Shown: positions 35,301-46,700 of the stretch, piece by piece | Numbering within the stretch: position 1 is the stretch's first letter | How the letters are laid out: the number at the start of each line of letters is the position of its first letter | Source of the DNA: Sphagnum compactum | Taxonomy: Eukaryota > Bryophyta > Sphagnopsida > Sphagnales | Direction of reading: 5' to 3' | DNA length: 64,000 nt | Assembly (NCBI GenBank): GCA_965153455.1 | Contig: OZ234495.1 | Span: 19,898,875 to 19,962,874, forward strand | Made by a program: the position numbers and the translations under genes | The notes under the pieces: generated by a model | The model's database searches: none | The model's input: the letters and a program-made list of their open reading frames with translations, nothing else | What the model was told of the DNA's origin: nothing

Positions 35301-35575
35301 AATAATAATTATTATTTTAAATAATTCAATATTAAAACACATGGCAACACATCATTTGCTTCAATTGCGACCAAAATAGTTACATCATAGTCACATGTGA
35401 CAATACGTATACAATGGAGTCAAAGGATGAACTTGTATTTGTTGAACTTTTTTTTCATCCAATACACCTTGTCATTTGTAATGTTTCATGCGATTTGTCC
35501 AAGGTGACTAATGAGATTTTAATCACAAATGTCGTTTGCGACTAAATTTTAGTCACAGAAACCAATCAAAAATAC
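32319..35575. repeat. AT-rich insertion inside the copia element
   Basis: It separates gag from protease/integrase. The core (about 32755-33900) is a degenerate array of TATTTGAATTCTGAAAATT-like units; 33900-34700 is extremely AT-rich; 34965-35180 is a CCTA-rich tract. ATGTTGTT occurs exactly at both borders (32311-32318 and 35576-35583), compatible with a target-site duplication but short enough to be chance. No terminal inverted repeats are evident. Confidence 0.5.
34965..35180. repeat. CCTA/TAGG-rich repeat tract
   Basis: Dense ACCTACCTA and TAGGTAGGTA units in both orientations (CTACCTAACTAGGTAGATAC, CTACCTACCTAGGTCAAG, GGTAAGTAGGTAGGTATG). It belongs to the same theme as the 27.8-kb block. 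Confidence 0.8.
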
Positions 35576-37520
35576 ATGTTGTTCTTCTAATGCATGCATC
35601 TGTCCTTTCATAAAGAATGGTTTAGAGATTATGAAAAGATCGCACCCATCAAAATCTACATGGGTGATGATTTAGTTCAAGAAGCAATAGGAAAAGGGAA
35701 CATAGATGTTTCCATGACAGTTGGGGAAAACATTTTTCCTAAGGTGTTTACTATTGTATTGCATGTGCCTAGAATTGCTAAAAACTTGTTTTCTATTAGT
35801 AAAGTTATTTCACCATGACACATTTTTTGAGTTCAAAAGCGAATGCATTGTTAAGAATATGCACAAAGAAGTTGTTGGACATGGCACACAAGAGAATCAA
35901 CTTTACAAGCTACAGTGTAGCACAAAGTTGAGAAGAGAAGAATGTGCTCAAGTTGTCGATCTTGGAAAAAATGACACTAAGTTGAGTGCAAAAAGTGCAC
36001 TCAAATCATTGTTGGTTGTATAGAAAGTTCAATCTTCATTTATGGCATGAGCAACTAGGGCATTTTAATGTGGAAAATGTGAAATTATTAGCACAACAAA
36101 GCCTTGTAGAAGGCTTGTCATTGATTATTGAAAGAAAAAAACTACCATTTTGTGAAGGATGTGTGTTTAGGAAGCAACATCGAGAACCTTTCCCTAAAAA
36201 AAGTGCATCAAAAGCTTCTAATGTGTTTGAGTTGATCCACTTTGATATTTGGGGGCCGACCAAGACCACTTTAGTAGGGGGAATGAAATATTTTGTGAGT
36301 TCATAGATGACATGTTTCAAAAAGAATTTTGACATTTCATGAAATAGAAAGGATAATGTTTTGTAAAGTTCATGGAATTTAAGGCTTTTGTTGGAAGCCA
36401 AATTGAAAAAATAATCAAAATTTTGCAAAATGACAATGGAGGTGAATATTCTTCCAAGCAATTCAAAGATTTCTTAAAGGAACATGGATACCAACATCAA
36501 ACATCTACACCTTATACGCCACAACAAAATGACATAGCTGAGCATTTCAACATGACTATTGTAAAGTTAGCTTACTCGATGATTCCTTGTTAGAAGTCTT
36601 GCAAAGTGAAAATAAAATGCAATGGGAACAAGCAATCCAAGAATAAAACCAATCTCTCATGAATAATCAAACTTGGGATTTGGTAAAAACTACCCACAAG
36701 AAGAAAACCAATGAGTTGCATGTGGGTGTTTTGAATCAAGTGTAAAGGCGATGGAAGCATGGATTGCTACAAGGCAAGGCTTGTTGCTAGGGGTTTTTCT
36801 TAAATATACAGTGTCGATTTTGATGAAACATATGCACTTTTGGTAAAGTTTGTTCTAATACGAACTTTGTTAGCATTTGCAACAACATTGGATCTACAAA
36901 TTCACCAAATGGACATTTTAAATGTTTTTATAAACAAAAACACTCCAAGAGGAAATTCACATGGCACAATTAAGAGGATTTAAAGAACCAAATTATCAAA
37001 CATTAGTTTGGAAATTGAACAAGGTGAAATACAATCTAAAATAAACATAACGAGTTTGGAATGATAAAATGGATGATTTCTTGAAGAAAAACAATTTCGT
37101 TTGGTTTTAATTTAACTATAATGTTTACATCAAGTCAAAAGGCACAAAAGTCATGTTTTTGGCATTGTATGTAGACGAGTTGTTAATATTTAGCAAAGAT
37201 TTACGAGCCTTGAAAATTGTGAAGGAAAAGCTATATGTTACGTTCAAAATGAACGACCCAGGCAATGTTTCATACTACTTGGGGATCATTATTTTGAGGG
37301 ATAAAAGATTGAAGACAATTAGCCTTGATTAAACAATATATATCGAAAGCATCTTGAAGTGTTTCGACATGGAAACATGTAAACCCACAAGCAACCCATT
37401 CAATGTTAGAACACCACATTTACTACACATGTTGAATTAATTGAAAAAAAATCTAGAGAAATGGTGAAAATACCTTACAAACAAGCAATAGGTAGCATCA
37501 TGTATGTTATGATAGTTGTT

Positions 37521-39769
37521 ACCAGGTGAATGGCAAAGATTTGACAAGATAAGATTATGACATTTGCTTAGTTTTGATTTTCAAATTACTTTTGGAAGGA
37601 AAGGACTTAGGATGTAGTTATTGATGATGATGAATGTAACGATTATTGTTTTACATATAGAAATAAACTTAAAGAATTGTTGGAGAAAAGAATTTAGAAA
37701 CACAATATGTAGTTTAAAGTTTTGTTCGGTTGTGATCCACAAATTTTCCTATTTTTCATTTTTGATGTCTACATTTTTATATTATAGATGTTTAATACGT
37801 TCAATTTTGAATAAAGTAAGCAATAGTATATTAATGAAAAAACAATAAATACATTTTGAATCTATTGTGTTTTTGAATTATAATAATTAAACTCTAATCA
37901 CATATTTTAATTATAAAAAAATCCAAAATCTAGGAAATAATGGAATTGTAATAGTAATGAGAAGAATGTGTGAATAAGGTCTGGAAATGACCTTGAATGG
38001 TTTAAAACAACAAATATTGTAGGTGATTTACGTGCTATTGTGTGTAAAATTTGTATTGTTTATTAGTAAGTAAAAAACAAATCAAATTAGAATTTGTGCC
38101 TAGTACCATTTGGCGACCATCTCAGGGACAAAAAGAAATTATGAAAAAAAAACACATGAAAAAATATTGAAAGTGCAGGGTTTGGTTCTATTTTGAAAAC
38201 GTTATTTTTTATAGATGTCAAAATTTGGAAGAGAAAATATTGTTTTTTGAAAATCTTCACCTCTAAGTTTCTTCAAAACATAAGATGAAGGTCTAAGTGG
38301 TGAAGGTTGTAAGGATTAAAATTAAAAGTTACTAGAAATCGAAAAACAATGAAAATCAACACAACAATATGCATCGGATGGTGACTCAAAGTCTATAGAG
38401 GTAGATCAATCAAAAAGCTAAGAAGCAAAACATGAATTTAGTTAGATTGAAAAAATTTGAAATGCAAAACAAAAATTATATGAAACACCAAACATGGTTA
38501 TAGTTTTGGAACCAAGAAATTTGTGAACAAAATAATAACTCACATGACATCAAGTGTTTTCAATTGGAATAATAATGAGAAAAAAGTGAGGAATGCCCTG
38601 GTTGGATCAAAACATGGTAAAGTAGACAACTAAATCTCCTTGGTAGTCTACTTGACAAATAGAAAGAAAATAACAATAAAATCCATAATAAGCCATTTGT
38701 ACATGAAATATTTTTACTTGAATGATCAAAGACAAGATAGTTTTTCACTACTATGAATTAACTTTCAAACTCCACATTGTAAAAGTAGGTTGAAAGTATA
38801 TTTATAGAAATACAAATAGATATTGCAATCTACTTTTCATCTACTTTTTGCATTATGGACTTTTGTAAAGTACATGGTAAGTAGGATTTAAATGATAAAT
38901 TTTCTACTTTCTATTATGGCCTCGTTTCAAATTTATAATGATATATACTCCCGAAAGTAATATAGTAATTAAGTTTTTATAATAGACTAAAAGTATCCCC
39001 ATTTACAAATTTACCACCCTGCAAATGGGGATACTTTTGGTCTACTTTTAAAATTCGTTTGGACCTAAATTTTTTAGAAGTGAATTCTTATAATAATAAT
39101 CTAGAGGTGTGGGATGGTTTACATATATATTCCGCCCATTTTTATGCTACTTCTTTGGTTTTATATGCATGATACAAGGTAAATATAAATACATTCATTT
39201 TTTTGGTATATTCTACCATGTTTTTACCTGGGTATAGAAGGCAATCTCTAGTGAGGGGGATTAAACCTAATGTATACCCAAGAAAAGGGGTTATCCATAC
39301 TTTCCAAACACCATCTGTAGTTCAAGAACATTAGGAAAAGAGAAATATAGGGAACAAATTATTGATGGTGGACCATGGAAATTCCTCAAGTTCAAAATCT
39401 ATGAAAAATTAGAGTGATTACAATAGGCGCACAAACTTACCATTTGTGTATTAATCAACATCATTGGAGTATCATGAACTAGTAAAAGATTGAAAAGTAG
39501 AAAACAACTAAAATCCCAACATTTCAAAGTGGGTAGATGCAAATTACCCAAGAACATTTTTGTACGATGATGCATAGGTGAATGTTTTGGAGGCTAATAT
39601 AGGAGCAAAGGAATCAAGAAAAAAAAAAAGAATCCAAAATGTAAAAGTTACAATTTTATGGATTCAACCAAATTTGTTCAAGTTCTTTTTAGAATTGATG
39701 TTTTCTATAGAATTAAAGGACATGCGATCACATAATGTCCACAAATTAACAATGAAGTGAGGGATGGAT
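37521..39769. other. Gene-free AT-rich DNA
   Basis: No recognised coding or RNA gene. TTGGTAGTCTACTTG-like and GGGGATACTTTTGGTCTACT phrases suggest old repeats only. Confidence 0.5.
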
Positions 39770-41965
39770 TTGTTAGACATGCGAAGCAACATGTGTTGGA
39801 CAAAAACTTTGTAAAACAACCATAGACGAAAGAGCAAATTCAAAAAAATCTAAAGAAAGGATGTAGGAAATTATTTTGGGTGAAGGACAATTTGTACAAA
39901 ACAAACCAAGGATCCATAGTTCTCACATTGTGGATAGAGCATAACCATTTTCTATAAAACCAGATTTTATACCACATAAACTAAACTATGATGTATAGTT
40001 TGGGGCTAGATTATTTAAATAATTAACACCATCACCAAGAATGCCTAGAACGATGAATGGGATACCTCAAATGCTAGTCATTATTTCAAAAGAATAATAG
40101 AATAGATATGTGATGCCAGAAACAACTATAATAGCTTATAAGTTTAGACAATAATATGAATCATTGAGAAGAAAGAAACATTGTTAGAGTGGTCTAGGTA
40201 AATACCACTATCGGTGTATATTCAATTTGGAGGAAGTGTTAACTAAATTCATAGAGTTCCAAGCAAAGTGACAATGCCTATTTCACGACTTCAAACAATT
40301 TACATAACACCAATTATGACAACGCAAGTAAACATATATACATGGGATGGCCACTATCGATTCTAATCACGTATGAAGAATAGAGAACCATATTAATGGT
40401 AAATCTTGGAATAGGGATTTCAATCGTAAGACCATATTGATCAACTCTAAAATATCTAGACTATGAAAAAAATGCAAATGCCCATGTGAAAGTATTCAAT
40501 GTAGCTATAAAAGCAAATGGAGAAACATTTGAATAGTACATCATTAATGCATTCAGTTATACATTGAAAAAACACAACATCAGATTGGTGTCATAAGTAC
40601 ATGTCAAAATTTCCTTAGTATAAATTTTTTGAGTTAACGTAACTGTTCTGTAAACGTCATCAAAAGACTTAAAATGACGAACAAATATATATGGAGTTCA
40701 AGAATATCCAACAAGGAGAAACCAAATGGGTAGAGGTGTATTATGAACACATACAAAAGTTGGCTCATGGATTACAAACACCAACTATAGATAATTTTTT
40801 AACCATTGTGTTTTGTATGGGATATAGTCCTATCTGAGGATTACAATTATAAGAATGGAACTTGGACCATGTTATAGTTACATAAGGATTCAGCTCTATT
40901 GTGTGAGGAAAAAATGACACTTGCAAAAGCCCAAAGTGTTATGTTAATACCATAAATCAACAAAATTGCAGCAACACCCAAACCACAGCCATAAGTAGGA
41001 AAGACTTGCAAACACTTCACAAATTGTGGTCGAGATAATCATAATGTAGAGATTGTCAAGGACATGAAGAACCACAAGAACAAAGGCTAAAGGAAAGGTT
41101 TAGGTCTAACTTTCAAACAAGGAACAAAACAAGATTATGTGATTAAAAATAAAAACATAAGAACTAAAAATAAGAACATGAGATGTGCAAGACCAATGTG
41201 AAAATAGATCTTTATTATGAAAACATATGCAAACATGAATATGCAAAGAACATGACAAGGTTATAGTGTAAAATTGTGCCTAAAACAAATGTTGAATAAA
41301 GTGACAAAAATGAAGGGTTCTACTTCTATTTATACCCCTTTGGGGACCTAGCTCAAGGAAGCTTCCAAGGAGGCTTATAAATGTACATCAAATTAATAAA
41401 CTTCTGGAGAACTTTCCTAACTGAAAGTCAACTAATGAATTAATTAAAACATAATTGAAAATTAACTAGGACTTAACTAAAAGTTAATTAAGACTTAAAG
41501 CTTTATGAATAAATTAATTAGGACTTAACTATACTTTAACTAAAGGTGAATTAAGACTTAACTAAAAGTTAAGTACAAGTTTAATACAATTTATGGATGA
41601 ACATTTAAAAAAATGAACCCATGGCATTAACATTCATGACAAAGATGTGAAGAGTAAACAAGAAATAGAAACCAACTATAACAATGACAAAGGCTACCAC
41701 TCGTAATTAAAAAATTCAAAATAATGGATCATATGCATGTCATATATGTGGTTTGAATGGACACAAGATGACAAACTACCCAAAATTTGGAGAGATGCAA
41801 AAGATGTTCCAAGGCAAAAATGCATCAACTACGAATGGAAAATCGATAATTAATGTCAAAACAATCACTACAATAGTGAATGTAGTGGATGTAAATGTCG
41901 CTACCAAAAGCATGCATTACCTTTTTAAAAATGCCTGCCCTCCTTTAAATTTGTTTTTCCCATGA
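39770..41965 (+). mobile_element. Decayed Ty3/gypsy gag fragment
   Basis: Broken frames match plant Ty3 gag: AHVKVFNVAIKANGETFE at about 40480, TKWVEVYYEHIQKLAHGLQT then PTIDNFLTIV at about 40710-40810, and a zinc knuckle CHICGLNGHKMTNYP (last Cys changed to Tyr) at about 41738-41785, followed by FGEMQKMFQGK and VDVNVATKS. Upstream traces (KKGCRKLFWVKDNLYKTNQG, about 39855) may also belong. Stops and a non-coding interval at 41000-41640 show heavy decay. No protease or RT is seen. It is a different lineage from the element at the left edge. Confidence 0.7.
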
Positions 41966-42027
41966 TATGTTGTGGGTATTTGTTGGGTGTCATAAGGATT
42001 TATATTTGTTAATTTTATTTTTGGGAA

Positions 42028-42152
42028 TAGGTCTTTACACTCAATAAAACCCTTGACAATGGACTTCATTGGATTTGGGCATGTGTTCAATTTCATCTCA
42101 CATGGGCCCTTATTTTGGTAAAGCTTGCTACCTCATGCTTTACCCTACACAT
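42028..42152. repeat. Dispersed repeat, copy A
   Basis: The segment from TCTTTACACTCAATAAAACC to ATGCTTTACCCTACACATAC matches 62608-62735 in order (TCTTTACAC..ATAAA.CCCTTG, GGATTTGGGCATGTG versus GGAATTGGGTCTGTG, TTTATTCTGGTAA versus TTATTTTGGTAAA, TTTACC.TACCCTA). This is clear homology with divergence. Confidence 0.65.
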
Positions 42153-42224
42153 ACTGAATCATACCGCACAAGATGTTGCATATACATGTCTATATTTGCG
42201 TGACATTATTTTAGACAAGTTGAA

Positions 42225-42510
42225 GTTGGGGGCAAGTAGTTCAGGATTTGGGTTCTAATTGAGAAGGTGAGGGTTCAATTTCCTTGTATGACAACGAGCT
42301 TCATGATTAATTACATCGTCAAATTGGACACTTGTGATGTGTATGAATATAATGATATTGCACTCATCACTTTGATCATGGCATATTCGATTACATGAAT
42401 GCACCGACATGGTCAAATTGCCCAAAAGAACAAATTTCATGGTAAATGTCCCAATGACATGTCATCAAACCTTCATAATAAAAGCAATTTAAAAAAAAAA
42501 AAAAAAAATT
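42225..42510 (+). mobile_element. Possible tRNA-derived SINE with poly(A) tail
   Basis: An A-box-like TAGTTCAGGATTTGGG (from 42237) and a B-box GGTTCAATTTCC (42272-42283) have tRNA-like context (AAGGTGAGGGTTCAATTTCC). They are followed by about 200 unrelated bases and an 18-base A run at about 42491-42508. Head, body and tail fit a SINE of about 285 bp. The cloverleaf is not intact, so it is not a tRNA gene. Confidence 0.4.
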
Positions 42511-43763
42511 TGACAATCCAATCATGTCAAAGATTGTGCATGTAATATTCTATGCCATGAGCGAAATGATGAGTCCAGTTCAACTATGGAGTCACACGTA
42601 ATCATGTGTGTTGCAAGTGATTACAAATAGATCTACCTTCTTGGCCTAATGTCCTAGGCATGGTTCTTGTGCAAGTGTTGCATTGAAAGCCAGAGTAGTC
42701 ATTCACTCGGTGCAATTTTGTATACATTGCATGATAGGATACAATCTTTTGTATTCTGGCTTGTGTAGTTATTACTGAACTAGAGGTTCACTGACTTGTG
42801 TAATTACTACTGAATTATGTAATTGAATACAAAAGATTAGTAAGAACTTTAGGCCCTACAGAAAACATGGATCGCTGGAAGGCAACATGCCATCAACAAA
42901 ATGCAAGCAAGTTCTGAAATCTTTGAGAAAGCTTAAGTATTGCCAGGAACTACTGTCGCGGGAGTTTGTACTTACCGATGTTGAAGAGGAGAATTGTGCA
43001 GACAAATAACTCTAATGGATGAAATTGAAAAACTTTCATAAACATTCTTGCAACTTGGTTGCTGTACATCACAAGAATAGCCACAAGGAGTTCTATTGAT
43101 TTGAGTGTGTTGAACAGTAGAACAGTAGTCCTTGCCTTTGTCTATTTTGTATCTCTATTCACATACTCTAAATCTCTTTGCATGTGTTGATACATTTCTT
43201 GAGACTGGTATACTGCTTAGGGCTGCTCTTTGTACAAAAACAAACATCCCAACAAGATGAACATTTCCCCCACATCTATGCTCTCATGGAATTGAACGAA
43301 GAGTTTTGTGGGTCTGTTAGATCATATTCACTTACTTTGCCGCAAGGAGTTACAAGTACTGCATAACCAAGTCTGCACTTTCGTTGTACCTGCAATGGCA
43401 TCAGTGACAGTGAATCCCAAGTATCAGATCACTGAGAAGGTGAGTGAGGAAAGCAAGTTAAAATGGATCATGGATTGGTACTTCCTTGAAGGTTAGAGCC
43501 AGTTGAATCTTGTATACTGGATCAGCATAACATCATTGGGCACCTACACCATCCTGTTGTAAAATTATGCCAATGGTAGAAATCTATGACAAACAGCACA
43601 ATACCCTTGATGTGTGTGGAAGATATTACTGGAACATCTACATTAGCAAGATGGCAAGACTCAAAGAGGCCAGCATCTTCTACATGCCGCATTCTCTTTC
43701 AAGTTGTTGAACCTTTTCAGAAACTCTGGTTGAATGATGTTCTGCACTGTGAGATGATTCAAT
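42511..43763. other. Intergenic region 3' of the lysozyme-IQ gene
   Basis: Holds the 3' flank of the minus-strand nine-exon gene. If the last exon is spliced at AAAAG|GTGTGC (about 43817), further short 3' exons could lie here. No other gene is recognised. Confidence 0.45.
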
Positions 43764-46700
43764 TCAGATACAAGAGTAGAAAGATGTGTCACAATAGATG
43801 GGACTGAAAGCACACCTTTTAGCATCTTTCCAGAGCATTCCATACACAATCTTCCTCAGCCTGCCAGTAGATAATTTGCGAATACCCCACTTGTTGTACA
43901 TTTGATAACGCTCTCGCCTACTGGCATGTGTTGCAATGTTGGTGTAGATAATATCCCTTTGTTGTTTCACAAGCTCCTTCAGCATCTCCCGATTCTCCAG
44001 TCTTTCTAGGAGTCTCTCAATGCTCTGGATTTCCCATGCAATTGTAGGTGGGCCATGAAGCGGTGGCACATCATACGCCAGTCTGACCTGTGACATCAGT
44101 GGCATAGTTCATCACCAAACAAGTAGGATAGTAGTATGGAGGGATGCATAAGAACTTTCATAACACAGCAAGTATGAAAATTCCACAAAATGCTGGTGGC
44201 CTTTCATGTTGCAAAGGCAAAATAATTACCTCATGACTGAGGAGGTTGGGGTCTGCAACTAGCTGCTTAAATTTCAGTGCCCTTGTCAGGAGGTCCACAC
44301 ATTGCTCATCCCATAGTTTACATAGACCATCGAGGGATGGCAAACAATGGCCTGCTGTGCCTCTTAGGCCACAGGCCCAAGTGCATGATGAAGATGCAGA
44401 TCGCCGTAAAGTGGCCTCAGCTTGACTCCGGGGTGTGATGGGGAGTGGGCCAGAAAAGTTATCCAAGGTGAGGCATTGTTTACTGCTCTGTTTCTCCAAT
44501 TTGTCAAAAGTATTTTCTACCCAAGGCTCACCCTTGGGAGCACAGTCTGGTGATTCACCAACATCACTTTTTTGCAGCTTGCTCTGTTTCTCCAATGTGT
44601 CAAAAGTATTTTCTACCCAAGGCTCACCCTTGCGAACACAGTCCAGTGATTCACCAAGATCACTTTTTTGCAGCTTGCACAGTGATGAATCCTCACATGT
44701 GAAAAGTGCCTGCTGATAACTTGTGGGTGTTCTCTGGAGCAAAATTTGTGGCACACAGGAGGGTTAGGGCAGTGACAACCAGCCTAATCTCTGCAAGATG
44801 TGCACATATTTGTGACACATTCCTACTCATCCCACGTCTAGTACAGATTGTACCACCAGGGTTCAATCCGGTCAATATGGTCAATAAATGGTTGCAATGA
44901 TATACTCACTGGACATGTAATGCGATCAGCACATGGAGTCTGCTCTAAAGACGATACACTGCCTCTGCTATCAACAATTCATGGCATGGAAAGCAGCCAA
45001 CAACTCATATGAAAATTCTTCACCTTCTTAAGAGATTCAAGTAGATCATCAGTGGCTGACCGGACATTTGCTGTTGATACTGTGCTTTCACTGTCAGAGT
45101 CACACCCAATGGAAAAATTAGGAGATGGTATGACTTGGCTCTGCAGGAAATATTTCCTGGAAATGGACATAGATTGTGTGCTGGAAATTTCCTGTTCATA
45201 CATAGCACGGAAAGTGGTCCCTTTGGATATTGTGACTGAGCATTGGGAATCTGGTGAAGAGGGATAAGGACAGCCATTTCCTGGCAGGCTCTCAATGTCA
45301 ATCACACTGCATGACAAGGGCATATCCTCATTTGATCTGCTAGTTTGATCAACATCTGAGGCAGTCTTTGCAGATGATAGTTGTCTGTGTGATGAAATTT
45401 GTGGCTGTGCTCCTCCATGCTTATGAGAGTTGCAGTCAGGCTGAGAGTCAATTCTAGCATAAAATTGGTCAGATGGTGCACTGACCATTGAATCTGCCAG
45501 GATTGATCGTGAGCACTCTGACTCAATATTGGGCATCTCCTGCCAGCGACTCAAAGATGGCACCAGTGATGTGCCAGGTCTGACATCAGCTACCAAAACA
45601 CTTGAGCCATCATGCTGCTCTGTTGTCTTGAGTGGAACTTCCCCATAGACAGCCTCAATCTCTCTGTGCGATGTTGGCCTATGATAACTGTGACTCCATG
45701 GGTTGTTGGGTGCCCATGGATTTTTACTTGAACATGCTTCTGGAAGAGGGGATAAGCTTTCTGATATCCCATCAGAGTGATTCTGGAATCTGTCTTTCAA
45801 TTCTCCGGTATTTTGGCATCCATCTCTAACTGGTTGCAGAGAGCCTGTCAACTCATACATGCTTGCAGCAGTTTCAAGAAGCTTATTTTTCTGCAAAAGC
45901 TCACATTCTGATTGCAGAGCAACAATACTTGGTTGTGATACAGCTAGACTAGTCTGTGTAAGATTACACCTGGTGTTGTCTTCTAACATCTTGTTTGAAT
46001 CAGATTCTTGTGCACAAGTAGTATGGTGACTCACACTGGAGGCAATTAATTTGCCTCCAGCTGTATACTGGGATAATCCATTAGCTGTAATCTCTTCAAA
46101 TTTGTCTTCCTTCCCAACATGAAAGTAAAGCTTCCTTGCAGGTTTTCTAGAGTTTCCTTTTATCTGGACTGTAGCTTGAGAAACTGAGCATGAGTCAAGG
46201 GTCCCTGTGAGTCTTGGAGCACTGGCTTGCAAGTTTGTGGTTCCTGATGAAGATAGTGCATTTGCCCCTGTGTGCAACAGCTTTGCGAGCTCCTCTAGAA
46301 GTTCCTCCTCCATAGCAGGGGAGAGAGGGGATTCCACCTCACAAGTGTGACCAACCAGTGGTATCCTGTTACAAGGTGGAGTCGTTAAACCCACTCCAAT
46401 GTCTGAGGATGCTGACACATCATCAATTTGAGGGATTAGGCCAAAACATCTTTCTGATTCACCTGCCAAGAGACCAGCAGACACTGGGAAGCATTCAAGG
46501 CTGCCTGCAGCTCCTAATGATTTCTTGGCGTTGTGAGAGGGAGCTTGAATGCAACCACCATGTGCTGACATACTTTTCACCTCTGTTGAGTTCCACCAGC
46601 TGCTGGGAATATCAACCTGCGCAAGATCTTGACACCGTCTTCCAGACTGTGGAAGATTATCATCACATTTTCCCTTGATGGGAACTCGGATCTTCCAAGA

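Larger units (their letters stand above)
31697..37520 (+). mobile_element. Decayed Ty1/copia retrotransposon, split by AT-rich DNA
   Basis: The gag start is at 31697 (MGPLIENFEGKNYMLWRFKM, typical copia gag N-terminus), with UBN2-type gag to about 32320 (FINLPKSYQYLITMLESIKE). Then 3.2 kb of non-coding AT-rich DNA intervenes. Coding resumes at about 35590 with a protease C-terminal part (VLHVPRIAKNLFSISKV), a gag-pre-integrase finger (LWHEQLGHFNVENV, then CEGCVFRKQH) and integrase core remnants (DNGGEYSSKQF, TPYTPQQND). RT traces run to about 37300, including LYVDELLIFSKDL (the YVDD box with E for D). Integrase before RT is the copia order. Stops and frameshifts throughout show it is dead. 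Confidence 0.85.

Noticed and set aside
32311-35583. Firm hAT-type transposon call from the 8-bp border repeats
   Set aside because: No terminal inverted repeats or transposase remnants were found, and an 8-base match can arise by chance in AT/GT-rich sequence.
42237-42283. tRNA gene
   Set aside because: A- and B-box-like motifs are present, but acceptor and anticodon stems do not pair, so a SINE head is more likely.
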